This document shows, one piece after another, positions 25,503 through 33,402 of a stretch of DNA of 40,667 nucleotides; positions within the stretch are counted from its first letter, which is position 1; each line of letters begins with the position of its first letter. Position numbers and translations under genes: made by a program. The notes below the pieces were generated by a model. The model was given only the letters and a program-made list of their open reading frames with translations, had not been told where the DNA came from and did no database searches. The stretch is from an uncultured Campylobacter sp. (GTDB lineage: Bacteria; Campylobacterota; Campylobacteria; Campylobacterales; Campylobacteraceae). The stretch spans positions 1 to 40,667 of the forward strand of contig CAKVAF010000016.1 in the NCBI GenBank assembly GCA_934718785.1, read 5' to 3'.

Positions 25503-26338
25503 TGCAAATGATTTACAAGCTTATCAAGGCTTTGAAGTAAAATTTCATTTGAAAATACCAGCTTAAGCTCTATACTATCCTCGCCTGCGGCGCCTTTTGG
25601 GCTGATTGAAAGTAGCTGCCACAATTTTTTGTCCTTATTAAAGCTATAAATGAAATTTGAAAGCTCATTTACTCTTTTTGCTGCAAGCTCTAATTTATAA
25701 GCACTTGAGCCTCTATCATCTGTGTGAATATTGATATTTAGGCTCTCAAGCTTGCTTAAAAGCTCCTTGTCATTTAAGATAAAGTCAAAATAGCCTTGTA
25801 AAATTTCTTTTAATTTATTTTTTTCTTCATTTTTTAAAAAAAAGCTATCCTTTTCGAAAAAATTCTCACTCAAAAGCACTAAATTTTCGTTTTCAAGGCT
25901 TAAATTTGCATCGGCTTTTGCTTGAAGGCTGAGTAAAAACTCATCTTGTTTTATCCTTGCAGCCCTAAAATCATCCTTGATTTTTTCAAATTCTTTTTTA
26001 AACTCGCTTAATTCTTGTTCCTTTTTATCAAGCCTTGAGAGTAAAATCAGCTCGTTTTTGCTATTATTTTGAAAAGCTTCGTTGTCGCTATTTTTAGAAC
26101 TATTATTTTCAAGCTCTTTTTTTGCTAGCTCATAAATGAGTGCTTGCTCTTCTTTAAAGTCCTTGATTTGTGCGTCAAGTCTTTGCCTTTGCTCTAGTAA
26201 ATTGCTTTGTTCTTTGCTAAATTCCCTAGCACTAAAGACATTTTTAAACAAAAGCGCAGCAAATATGAAAAGAAAGATAAAAAAAAGCCCCGCCATAAGC
26301 GTGGCATAGGTTATATAAAAATTATTCTTTTGGCTCAT
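25499..26338 (-). CDS. OmpA/MotB-like membrane protein, proton-Asp position is Thr
   Basis: The 279-residue protein has one N-terminal membrane helix (residues 8-32, YITYATLMAGLFFIFLFIFA), a Glu/Lys-rich coiled coil (about 40-140), and a C-terminal OmpA-like peptidoglycan-binding domain. The last contains NINIHTDDRGSSAYKLELAAKRVNELSNFIY; the D-x-R-G-x-x-x-x-N/K-x-x-L-A-x-x-R pattern is visible. In MotB, ZorB and most relatives the helix starts with YADLM, whose Asp carries the proton; here it reads YATLM (Thr13). It overlaps the MotA-like gene by 17 nt, so the two form a stator-like pair. C. jejuni has a similar pair (Cj0598-Cj0599) next to fba. The role is unknown; cell-envelope anchoring is likely. 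Confidence 0.8.
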   Translation of the reverse strand: MSQKNNFYITYATLMAGLFFIFLFIFAALLFKNVFSAREFSKEQSNLLEQRQRLDAQIKDFKEEQALIYELAKKELENNSSKNSDNEAFQNNSKNELILLSRLDKKEQELSEFKKEFEKIKDDFRAARIKQDEFLLSLQAKADANLSLENENLVLLSENFFEKDSFFLKNEEKNKLKEILQGYFDFILNDKELLSKLESLNINIHTDDRGSSAYKLELAAKRVNELSNFIYSFNKDKKLWQLLSISPKGAAGEDSIELKLVFSNEILLQSLDKLVNHLQ

Positions 26339-27641
26339 CTTTTAGCTCATCTTGTGAAATCTTTTGCATAAGCTTGCTCGTCTCATCATCAAGCTCGCTA
26401 ATCTCATCCTTTAGCTTGCCTAGCATTTGAATATTATCATCGATATTTTTTTCTTCTTCATACACTTCTTTAAACTCGTGCATACCCTGCATAAGTGCGT
26501 TTTTAAAGCCTGTGAAGATTTTTTCTTGATTTTCAAGCAAGGCATTTTGATAATGCTCAAAGCCTCTTTTAAGATTATCAATACGGCTATCAAGCAAGCT
26601 TATAGTCTTGTCTAAATACGTGGTTTTTTCACCGCTTATATCAAGCAAGCGGTTGTATTGCTCGCTCATTCTGGCGTTTAGTTCTTTGAAATTTTGATTT
26701 AAAATTTCAATGGAATTTGTCATTTCCATATAAATTTTGCCTAAATCTTTTTGATTTCTATGCGCGCGTGTAAGCTCACTCATTGTTTGCTTGATATGCT
26801 CGCTGCTTACTTTTATCGCTTTTTCTTCTACGCTTAGCATTTCTTGGAAAAGCCCAAATTTCCTTTGAATGCTATTATCAAGCTCTTTGAAAAATTCTTC
26901 ATTACTCACTTGCTCAAAAATAAGCTCAATCTTTTCAAAATGCTTCATCCCTTGACTTAAATACCTTTGCTCTAGCTCTTCTTTAGTCCAGAAAAATGCG
27001 CTCGTGGCGTTTTTTTGTCGCTCGATTAAAGTAGTGATTTTTGATCTTCCAAATTTTTCAAAAAAGCTCCACCACAAAGAAAGAAAAATCCCATAAATAC
27101 TTATATAAAAGGCTGTGCCTATACCACTTAAAAGTCTTGAAATTTCTTGCTCTAGGGCGTTTAAATCATTTATTTTAAAATCAGGCAAAGATAAGGCTAT
27201 ACTTATAAAAGTGCCTAAAATGCCCATCATCGCAAAGCTTGAGCCTGAAATTTGCGCTAAGTTTTCATTGCGTATATTTTTCACATAAGAGTTCGCAAAA
27301 TCATCAAAACTAGCATTGCATTTTGTTTCTTTATTTAGAGTGAGAAAATTTTTCATAATGTAGCGTTTTAGGCTTTGCTTGAAATCATTTTTTTGCTGCT
27401 CGAAAATGTTTGAAGCATACTCGGCATTATGCCTTGCAAAAAACAGCGCCACAAGCAAAATAAGCCCCATAAAAATCAAATCCACAAGCTGAACTTTAAA
27501 ATTTATATAATGAAAATAGCAAAGCAGGGCAAGTGCATAGATTAAAACAGGGATAAAGATGATTTTAAGATAGACTAAAAGCCCTTTGCGCTCTTTAATC
27601 TCGGGCAAAATGAGTTCGGCTATTTCTTTATTTTCTTGCAT
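26322..27641 (-). CDS. MotA/TolQ/ExbB-like membrane protein with long coiled-coil tail
   Basis: The 439-residue protein has two early membrane helices (about residues 22-45 and 52-70, VDLIFMGLILLVALFFARHN). A loop is followed by two more (SFAMMGILGTFISIALSLP and FYISIYGIFLSLWWSFF), in the MotA/TolQ order. The MMGILGTFISIALSL block corresponds to ExbB's GLLGTVxGI. From residue 220 on it is almost entirely predicted coiled coil (SIEILNQNFKELNARM, MLGKLKDEISELDDETSKLM), a long cytoplasmic tail resembling the ZorA layout. AAGGAT precedes the ATG. It is the first gene of the set with the OmpA-like and PLP genes. It is not the flagellar MotA. Confidence 0.8.
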   Translation of the reverse strand: MQENKEIAELILPEIKERKGLLVYLKIIFIPVLIYALALLCYFHYINFKVQLVDLIFMGLILLVALFFARHNAEYASNIFEQQKNDFKQSLKRYIMKNFLTLNKETKCNASFDDFANSYVKNIRNENLAQISGSSFAMMGILGTFISIALSLPDFKINDLNALEQEISRLLSGIGTAFYISIYGIFLSLWWSFFEKFGRSKITTLIERQKNATSAFFWTKEELEQRYLSQGMKHFEKIELIFEQVSNEEFFKELDNSIQRKFGLFQEMLSVEEKAIKVSSEHIKQTMSELTRAHRNQKDLGKIYMEMTNSIEILNQNFKELNARMSEQYNRLLDISGEKTTYLDKTISLLDSRIDNLKRGFEHYQNALLENQEKIFTGFKNALMQGMHEFKEVYEEEKNIDDNIQMLGKLKDEISELDDETSKLMQKISQDELKDEPKE

Positions 27642-27696
27642 TTGTATCCTTTTTTAAATTTTTGCGGCAATTCATAAATTTTGCATTGATAAATTT

Positions 27697-27754
27697 AAAA
27701 CACTACCCGGGAGCTTGAAATTTTTTGAATTTAAATCGTCGCGCCGCTGTTTTA
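27697..27754. repeat. Short copy of the GCGGCGCGAG repeat family
   Basis: The right arm CGTCGCGCCGCTGTTTTA (27737-27754) matches the family; the left arm (27697-27720) is degenerate. It lies between the tiny exported-protein gene and the MotA-like gene, only 5 nt after the stop of the former. Confidence 0.55.
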
Positions 27755-27759
27755 TCATT

Positions 27760-27891
27760 TTAAAATTCTATTTTTTCATAATATTGCTCCGCTTTTTTTA
27801 AGCAATCATCGCCATTTTCGCACTCCACAGCCAAAACAAAAGAAAAAGAAAGGATTAAGAAAAAGAAGAGTTTTTTTAAAATTTTTCTCAT
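27760..27891 (-). CDS. Small exported protein, 43 residues, possibly a truncated Sel1-type protein
   Basis: A short frame begins MRKILKKLFFFLILSFSFVL, a typical signal peptide, continues AVECENGDDCLKKAEQYYEK, and ends at a TAA. AAGG lies about 10 nt upstream of the ATG. The CENGDDCLKKAEQYYEK stretch resembles the start of a Sel1/Hcp-type cysteine-paired repeat, but only a fraction of one repeat is present. The stop lies 5 nt before a repeat-family arm, so the gene may have been cut short by that element. It could equally be a genuine small periplasmic protein. It is too short to judge by coding statistics. Confidence 0.5.
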   Translation of the reverse strand: MRKILKKLFFFLILSFSFVLAVECENGDDCLKKAEQYYEKIEF

Positions 27892-28075
27892 CGCCAGCCT
27901 TGAACTTTCATCTTTAATTTTGCGTAAGTTTATCATAAATTAGCATAAATTTCAATGATTTAAGCGAATTTAAAAGCGAAGTTGAGTTTAAATTGATTTA
28001 AAATTAAATTTTAGACTTTTAAATTTATTAAATTTTTGCTTTTGTAAATTCTAGCTTGCTTCGCGTTTTTTAAAT

Positions 28076-28388
28076 ACTCATAATGACGGTGAAAAATGGC
28101 ATTATGAGTGGAGTTTAAGCGTGTGGCAGTCTACAACCTTTTTTGTCATTGCGAGAAAATCCTCAAGGATTTTCGTGGCAATCTATAAAATTAATGTGAA
28201 ATGAATTTTAAATTATTCTAGTGATTTTTTGAATTTATTTGAATTTTAAAGAATGGATTGCTTCGCTTACGCTCGCAATGACGAGAAATAAAAATTTCAA
28301 TATAAATTTAAAGATAGGATTTGCAATTTTTTTAATTTATAAATTTATAGATTGCCACGACAAAACTTTGTTTTGTCTCGCAATGACA
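28076..28388. repeat. Cluster of TCATTGCGAG-family palindromic units
   Basis: Most of the 646-nt gap 27892-28537 is repeats. ACTCATAATG at 28076-28085 is inverted at 28100-28109. Units with TCATTGCGAG and GTGGCAATC ends occur at 28143-28186 (inner GAAAATCCTC-AAGGATTTTC), 28253-28284 and 28348-28388 (inner ACAAAACTTT-GTTTTGT). Each can fold on itself. The units are in mixed orientation. A short plus-strand frame over them (28239-28427) is not a gene. Confidence 0.8.
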
Positions 28389-28432
28389 AGAAAATTCAAT
28401 GCAAAATTTCAAGGCGAAAGATTTTGAGATGA

Positions 28433-28513
28433 TTTTAAGGGTTGTGTAGAATTTTTCGAGTGTAGGCTAGATAAATAATCTGCCGAGCGAGAAAAATTCA
28501 AACTCCCTTAAAA
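28433..28513 (-). repeat. 81-bp hairpin element after fba, partner of 36458-36535
   Basis: Arms TTTTAAGGG (28433-28441) and CCCTTAAAA (28505-28513) form the outer stem. GAATTTTTC (28449-28457) pairs with GAAAAATTC (28491-28499), and GGC-AGAT/ATCT-GCC closes a TATTT-type loop. It begins 24 nt beyond the fba stop, so the fba transcript may end in or run through it. The flank GAGTGC and the centre are shared with the copy inside the nap operon, in opposite genomic orientation. Confidence 0.75.
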
Positions 28514-28537
28514 GCACTCAAAAGCTAAGCCTTTTTA

Positions 28538-29602
28538 TTAATTTCTATTGACGCAATTAAGATTCTCAAAGGCAACTTCAAGGCGCTTTATCATACTCTC
28601 TTCGCCGCTTCTTAGCCACACGCGCGGATCATAATACTTCTTATTAGGCTTATCTTCGCCTTCAGGATTGCCGATTTGGCTTTGTAAATAGGCACGATTT
28701 TTAAGCTCGTATTCGCGCACCCCATCCCAAAAAGCCCATTGTGTGTCTGTGTCGATATTCATCTTAATCACGCCATAGCTCACCGCTTCTTTAATGTCAG
28801 CAAGATCGCTACCACTTCCGCCGTGAAAGACAAAATTTATCGGCTTTTCATCTTTGAGTTTGAATTTCTCGCGCACATAATTTTGCGAGTTTTTCAAAAT
28901 GCTAGGCTGCAAGCTCACATTGCCCGGCTTATACACCCCATGCACATTACCAAAGCTTGCTGCGACACTGAATTTATCGCTGATCTTAGAAAGTCTTTCA
29001 TAAGCAAGCGCCACATCTTCAGGCTGGGTGTAAAGCTTAGCATTGTCAATGCCTGTATTATCCACGCCATCTTCTTCGCCACCCGTGCAGCCTAGCTCAA
29101 ACTCTAAGCAAATGCCAAGCGCGCTCAGCTTTTTAAGGTATTCTTCACAAGTGCTTAAATTTTCTTCTAAGCTTTCTTCGCTTAAATCAAGCATATGAGA
29201 GCTAAAAAGCGCGTGGCCCTGAGCCTTTTTATACTCGGCATTTGCAGCTATGAGCGCGTCTATCCAAGGAAGCAGTTTTCTAGCGGCGTGATCGGTGTGT
29301 AAAATCACAGGCACACCGTAACTTTTTGCAAGTCTATGCACATGCTCTGCTCCGCTAATCGCGCCTAAAACATCGCCATTTGGGCAGTTTTTGCCCGCGT
29401 AAAATTTCGCCCCACCATTTGAAAACTGAATAATAACAGGCGAATTGACTTTTTTAGCACTTTCAAGCACGGCGTTGATGGAGTTTGTGCCGACAACATT
29501 GACCGCAGGTATAGCAAAGCCCTCAGCCTTTGCGTAATCATAAAGCTTGTTAAGCTCATCGCCACTGACAATGCCTGCTTTAACGATATTTAAAACGCCC
29601 AT
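28538..29602 (-). CDS. fba: Class II fructose-bisphosphate aldolase
   Basis: This zinc-dependent aldolase joins dihydroxyacetone phosphate and glyceraldehyde 3-phosphate, mainly in gluconeogenesis in Campylobacter, which lacks phosphofructokinase. The 354-residue protein shows FAIPAVNVVGTNSINAVLE, VPVILHTDHAARKLLPW (catalytic Asp and zinc His), LEFELGCTGGEEDGV, FSVAASFGNVHGVY (zinc His), INFVFHGGSGSD (zinc His) and KMNIDTDTQWAF, all diagnostic. The start ATG overlaps the peb4 stop by one base (TAATG), so it is cotranscribed with peb4. A hairpin repeat follows its stop. Confidence 0.97.
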   Translation of the reverse strand: MGVLNIVKAGIVSGDELNKLYDYAKAEGFAIPAVNVVGTNSINAVLESAKKVNSPVIIQFSNGGAKFYAGKNCPNGDVLGAISGAEHVHRLAKSYGVPVILHTDHAARKLLPWIDALIAANAEYKKAQGHALFSSHMLDLSEESLEENLSTCEEYLKKLSALGICLEFELGCTGGEEDGVDNTGIDNAKLYTQPEDVALAYERLSKISDKFSVAASFGNVHGVYKPGNVSLQPSILKNSQNYVREKFKLKDEKPINFVFHGGSGSDLADIKEAVSYGVIKMNIDTDTQWAFWDGVREYELKNRAYLQSQIGNPEGEDKPNKKYYDPRVWLRSGEESMIKRLEVAFENLNCVNRN

Positions 29603-30414
29603 TATTTTATCTCAACTTTTGCCTTAGAATAAAGCTCTTGAGCCTTTTTTGCCATAGCTTGTCTAAGCTCGACGAGTTTAAGCTCGTTTTCAATACCTGC
29701 TTTGACTTGATCAAAGCTGAGCTGAGTTCTAGGCTGTGAGTCTTCTTTTAAGATCACATGATAGCCAAATTCAGTTTTTACTGGAGTTTTGCTGATTTCG
29801 CCATTTTTTAAAGAAAAAGCCGCGTCGCTAAAAGGCTTGACCATATCTTGAGCGCCAAACCAGCCAAGCTCCCCACCTTGCTGTGCTGAGCCATCAATAG
29901 ACTTTGCCGCTGCTGTTTGAGCGAATTTTTGCACAAGATCATTGCCTTTTAAGTCCTTAAGCTCATTGATGATGTCTTTAGCTTCTTTTTCAGTTTTAAC
30001 TAAAATGTGTCTTGCGCGCACGCCTGCAGGGCGCACATACTGAGCCTTGTTTTTATCATAAATTGCCTTGACTTTAGACGCATCCACTTTCAAGGCGTCA
30101 AAAATCTTTTTTTGATAAAGATTGATTAAAATGTCATTTTGCGCGTTTTCAAGGGCTTTTTTATAAAGATCGCTTTTTTCTAAATTCTGCTTTTTAGCTT
30201 CATCTAAGATGAGTTGATTTGCGATATAATCTTGGATAATGCCCTTTTTTTGTGGTGCTGACAAATTATTGATACTTTGACCGCCTAGGAGTTGGGCTAA
30301 GTCTTCATTGATTTGCGTGTCTGTGATATTTTTACCATTAACAGTCGCTACCACAGCAGCATTAAGGCTCACACCTGCTACAAGTGCTGCCACGACGAGA
30401 GAGAATTTTTTCAT
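29602..30414 (-). CDS. peb4: Periplasmic parvulin-type peptidyl-prolyl isomerase PEB4
   Basis: PEB4 is a SurA-like chaperone for outer-membrane protein assembly and a known C. jejuni antigen. The 270-residue protein has a signal peptide (MKKFSLVVAALVAGVSLNAA), an N-terminal chaperone helix region (ITDTQINEDLAQLLGG onward), and a parvulin domain. That domain includes VRARHILVKTEKEAKDII, GGELGWFGAQDMVKPFSDAAF and VKTEFGYHVILKED. The C-terminal helix returns to the chaperone domain. TATAAT at 30446-30451 gives it a clear promoter, divergent from nth. Order peb4-fba is as in C. jejuni. Confidence 0.95.
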   Translation of the reverse strand: MKKFSLVVAALVAGVSLNAAVVATVNGKNITDTQINEDLAQLLGGQSINNLSAPQKKGIIQDYIANQLILDEAKKQNLEKSDLYKKALENAQNDILINLYQKKIFDALKVDASKVKAIYDKNKAQYVRPAGVRARHILVKTEKEAKDIINELKDLKGNDLVQKFAQTAAAKSIDGSAQQGGELGWFGAQDMVKPFSDAAFSLKNGEISKTPVKTEFGYHVILKEDSQPRTQLSFDQVKAGIENELKLVELRQAMAKKAQELYSKAKVEIK

Positions 30415-30445
30415 TATTTTTCCTTTTTAAGTTGAAATTTCAAAA

Positions 30446-30451
30446 ATTATA
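30446..30451 (-). promoter_or_regulatory. -10 box (TATAAT) for peb4-fba
   Basis: AGCTATAATTTTT lies 32 nt upstream of peb4, the same string and spacing as in front of the deacetylase operon. It sits in the 75-nt gap shared with divergent nth. Confidence 0.6.
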
Positions 30452-30489
30452 GCTAAGATTTGTTAAGGCTAATTAACTAAAATTAAAAA

Positions 30490-31113
30490 ATGAAAAGAAA
30501 TTTAGAGATTAAAGAATTATTTTTAAAGCATTTTGATAAAGCAAGCACCGAGCTTGTGTTTAAAAACCTTTATGAGCTTATCGTTTGCGTGATGCTCTCA
30601 GCTCAGTGCACGGATAAAAGAGTGAATTTAATCACGCCCGCACTTTTTAAAGCCTACCCGGACATCAAAGCGCTTGCAAAAGCAAATTTAAGCGCACTTA
30701 AAACGCTCATTCAAAGCTGCTCGTTTTTTAACAATAAAGCCACGAATTTAATCAAAATGGCAAGCGCGGTGTGCGAGAAATTTGGTGGAGAAATCCCACT
30801 CAATGAAGCGGATTTAAAATCCTTAGCCGGCGTGGGGCAAAAGACGGCGCATGTGGTCTTGATCGAGTGGTGTGGGGCAAATTATATCGCTGTGGATACG
30901 CATGTTTTTCGCGTAGCGCACCGCTTGGGGCTGAGTAGTGCGAAAACGCCCGAAGAGACAGAAAAAGATCTCACGCGCATTTTTAAAGATCATTTAAACT
31001 CTCTTCATCAAGCTATGGTGCTTTTTGGTCGCTACACCTGTAAGGCTAAAAATCCTTTGTGCGCGCAGTGTTTTTTGGCTTATCTTTGCAAAAGCAAAGA
31101 TAAGAAAATTTAA
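30490..31113 (+). CDS. nth: Endonuclease III
   Basis: This DNA glycosylase/AP lyase removes oxidised pyrimidines. The 207-residue protein has MLSAQCTDKRVN, the helix-hairpin-helix LAGVGQKTAHVVL with the catalytic Lys, YIAVDTHVFRVAHRLGL with the catalytic Asp, and a C-x6-C-x2-C-x5-C iron-sulfur cluster (CKAKNPLCAQCFLAYLC). It is complete and of usual length. It is divergent from peb4. After its stop, 31114-31317 holds only degenerate repeats. Confidence 0.96.
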   Translation: MKRNLEIKELFLKHFDKASTELVFKNLYELIVCVMLSAQCTDKRVNLITPALFKAYPDIKALAKANLSALKTLIQSCSFFNNKATNLIKMASAVCEKFGGEIPLNEADLKSLAGVGQKTAHVVLIEWCGANYIAVDTHVFRVAHRLGLSSAKTPEETEKDLTRIFKDHLNSLHQAMVLFGRYTCKAKNPLCAQCFLAYLCKSKDKKI

Positions 31114-31207
31114 TTTTAACGCAGATTGTCGTAGTGATAGTGGGGTATTGCTTTTATTATCAAGCCTTTTTGTCGTTGCGAGAAAAGGTGTAAATTTTTA
31201 TAGAGCT

Positions 31208-31230
31208 TTAAAAACCCGCGCCGCTGTTTT
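31208..31230. repeat. Solo arm of the GCGGCGCGAG repeat family
   Basis: AAAAACCCGCGCCGCTGTTTT follows nth. Upstream at 31131-31190, CAGATTGTCGTAGTGA and TTGTCGTTGCGAG are decayed relatives of the TCATTGCGAG family, so the nth 3' gap carries worn copies of both families. Confidence 0.55.
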
Positions 31231-31317
31231 GTGAAATGCTCATTTATGAATTTTAAAATTTTAAAAATGAATTGTAACTTTGCTAAGTTAAGTGGCTAAA
31301 ATAAGCTTTTAAAAAGC

Positions 31318-31899
31318 TTATTTTACTCCGCTTATGCTTTTTAAAAGAGAATTTGCAATGGCTACATCATTGTTTGGCGCGCTTGCGTTTTTATCTTCTT
31401 CAGGCGCTTGCTCGGCTTTGACTGTCGGTGGGCGCTTGAGCTTGAAAATATGCTCTTCAGTAACTATAATTTGCATACTTGCTTCAAAGACTTTGATTTC
31501 TTTAACATGCCCTACGACGCGCACTTCACGCTTTTTAGAAGTTTCATCAAATAAAGCTTGAGCTTCAAGTATCAGTACATCGCCAAATTTTAACGGGGCG
31601 TAAAAGGAAGCTTTAGATGAAATGAGTATGCTAAATTCTTTATTTATCGCAGCTTGAGCGACATAATTTGCCGCATTAAAAACAAAAGAATCATGAATCA
31701 GCCCAAAATCATCAATCACCATATCAGGACTTGTGATGAGAACGGATTTGGCGTGATTTTTGGAAAGCTCAGTTATCGTGCCACAAAGGCTTGTATTAAT
31801 ATCCGGGCAGGTAACAAGCTCAGCTTTTATCCTTGTGATATCTTCTTGGCTGACATATTGCTCAAGCTGAGCGAATTCATCGAAATTTTGTTTTAGCAT
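31318..31899 (-). CDS. Hot-dog-fold protein, Cj0977-like
   Basis: The 193-residue protein has the single hot-dog domain of the FapR/acyl-CoA thioesterase type. VIDDFGLIHDSFVFNAANYVAQAAIN is the conserved helix after the substrate loop, and LISSKASFYAPLKFGDVLILEAQAL and REVRVVGHVKEIKVFEASMQIIVTEEHIF are the strands. In C. jejuni Cj0977 is a sigma-28-linked virulence factor that binds an acyl ligand, and it is preceded by cmoB-like Cj0976, exactly as here. The gap to cmoB is 2 nt. No sigma-28 motif was recognised in the end of cmoB, so regulation may differ or be missed. The tail (TVKAEQAPEEDKNASA onward) is low-complexity. Confidence 0.8.
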   Translation of the reverse strand: MLKQNFDEFAQLEQYVSQEDITRIKAELVTCPDINTSLCGTITELSKNHAKSVLITSPDMVIDDFGLIHDSFVFNAANYVAQAAINKEFSILISSKASFYAPLKFGDVLILEAQALFDETSKKREVRVVGHVKEIKVFEASMQIIVTEEHIFKLKRPPTVKAEQAPEEDKNASAPNNDVAIANSLLKSISGVK

Positions 31900-31901
31900 T
31901 T

Positions 31902-32792
31902 TTATACCTTTAATTTAACATAAACGCGTCTTGGCGCAGGATAGCCCTCGAGCGTGAAATTTTTATCTTCGCTTAAAAAATCCTTAAGCGAATGCCCTTC
32001 GCTGAAGCTTGTTTTTCTTTGCTCAAACTCATCTGTAATCCTTGTAACAAGCACTTCAAAGTGATTAAAGCCAGCGCGCTCACACCAATTGCGTAAGGCT
32101 AATATCGACGGAATGAAAAAAATATTTGATATTTTTGAGTAAGTTTTTCGAGGAATTAAAGCAATTTCTCTCTCATCTTCTATATACATCGTGTCTAAAA
32201 ACACTACGCCACCTTTATTTAAGCCCGCTTTTAAATTTTTTAAAGTTTTTATAGGATCGCTTCTGTGATATAAAACGCCAAGGCAAAAAATCACGTCAAA
32301 TTTAAGCTTATATTCAGCTAAATCATCCACTTTTAAAAGCTCAAACTCAATTTCACTTTGTGCGAGTGCATTTAAAAGGCTAAATTGCAAAAAGGGGCGC
32401 AAGCAAGGATCAAAGCCTATGATTTTTTTAGGGCTAAACTCAAGCATTTTAAACATATAATAGCCATTATTACAGCCCACATCGGCGATGATTTTGCCAG
32501 AAATTTTGCTCATAAAGGGCTTTAAAAGATTAAATTTCACAAAGCTTTGCCACTCACTATCGATAAAAAAATCATTGATTTGAAAAGGACCCTTGCGCCA
32601 TGGTTTAAGGCTTAGAGCAATTTGCGTGATTTTTTCTTTAAACTCAGTGTAAATTTCAGGCGCTAAATTTAAACGCACTACATCTTCAAGGCTCAAACTC
32701 GCTTTAATATTTCTTTTTTTAAGTTCATTTTCAAGCGACATAATCGCCTTTAGCTCTATACTTTTTTCAAGCTCTTTTTCTAAATTTTTCAT
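31902..32792 (-). CDS. cmoB: tRNA U34 carboxymethyltransferase CmoB
   Basis: CmoB uses carboxy-S-adenosylmethionine to modify the wobble uridine of several tRNAs. The 296-residue protein carries LKPWRKGPFQINDFFIDSEW, the family signature, then IIADVGCNNGYYMFKML (SAM-binding motif I), IGFDPC, FDVIFCLGVLYHRSDP and GGVVFLDTMYI. It ends FTLEGYPAPRRVYVKLKV, matching the conserved PAPxR end. It is nearly adjacent to the Cj0977-like gene. The 220 nt upstream to napD are AT-rich without a clear feature beyond a GCGCAATGACA scrap of the palindromic family near 32950. Confidence 0.93.
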   Translation of the reverse strand: MKNLEKELEKSIELKAIMSLENELKKRNIKASLSLEDVVRLNLAPEIYTEFKEKITQIALSLKPWRKGPFQINDFFIDSEWQSFVKFNLLKPFMSKISGKIIADVGCNNGYYMFKMLEFSPKKIIGFDPCLRPFLQFSLLNALAQSEIEFELLKVDDLAEYKLKFDVIFCLGVLYHRSDPIKTLKNLKAGLNKGGVVFLDTMYIEDEREIALIPRKTYSKISNIFFIPSILALRNWCERAGFNHFEVLVTRITDEFEQRKTSFSEGHSLKDFLSEDKNFTLEGYPAPRRVYVKLKV

Positions 32793-33012
32793 TGCGACCT
32801 AGATTGATTTTTATAAAATTTTAATTTTCAAAGATCAATTTTAGCTTGAAAAAATAAATGAATTTTTGTTTGAATCAAAAAGGATTTTAGAATTTATAAA
32901 ATTTTATTTTCGTAAAAAATTATACATTATCACACAAGGATAAATGCTGCGCAATGACAAAAAGATAGTTTCATTATTGTAAGAAGAAAAATTTATAATT
33001 TGTTTTCAAATT

Positions 33013-33348
33013 TTAATATTTTTGAAAAACATTGCCAAAATACTCGATATCTTTAGCATTTTTATCGCTGTGAAGCTCATTTGCTAAATCTTTGCTAGCG
33101 CTTGCTTTTTTAATATCTTCATCTAAATCTTGATAAGAAAAAACCATACTCACGCTGATTGCTTTTTTAATGCGCTCCAAAGCTTTATAAGCGCTAAGTT
33201 CATCTTCTAAATTTTCACTTTCAATCAAAACAATGATTTTATCATCTTCGCAAAGCTCTACACTGCAAAGCTTTATCTTTGAAATTTCATTTTTAATTTG
33301 CTCGTGGTCTTCGTTTTTAGCTACGATTAAAACGCTTGAAATATTCAT
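33013..33348 (-). CDS. napD: NapD, NapA-specific Tat proofreading chaperone
   Basis: NapD binds the NapA twin-arginine signal peptide and delays export until the cofactor is in. The 111-residue protein starts NISSVLIVAK, the first strand of the ferredoxin-like fold, with LCSVELCEDDKIIVLIESE and ISVSMVFSYQDLDED matching the later strands. The FSYQDLD end is typical. AAAGGATA precedes the ATG. It is the last gene of the nap operon, 54 nt after napL, which is the Campylobacter order. Confidence 0.88.
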   Translation of the reverse strand: MNISSVLIVAKNEDHEQIKNEISKIKLCSVELCEDDKIIVLIESENLEDELSAYKALERIKKAISVSMVFSYQDLDEDIKKASASKDLANELHSDKNAKDIEYFGNVFQKY

Positions 33349-33402
33349 TTTTATCCTTTAATATCCTTAAATTCACACTTTGCAGCTTAAAAGTCATTAA
33401 AT

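Noticed and set aside
24342..27641. Zorya-type anti-phage system
   Set aside because: The MotA-like/OmpA-like pair recalls ZorA/ZorB, but there is no ZorC, ZorD or ZorE nearby. The proton Asp is missing, and the pair is remembered as a conserved neighbour of fba in C. jejuni, so a defence role is not supported.
28076..28388. CRISPR array
   Set aside because: The units are palindromic, in mixed orientation, unevenly spaced and of different lengths, and no cas gene is present.
28239..28427. Plus-strand 62-residue frame
   Set aside because: It consists of two TCATTGCGAG-family repeats read in frame (LTLAMTRN and FCLAMTRK repeats), not a gene.
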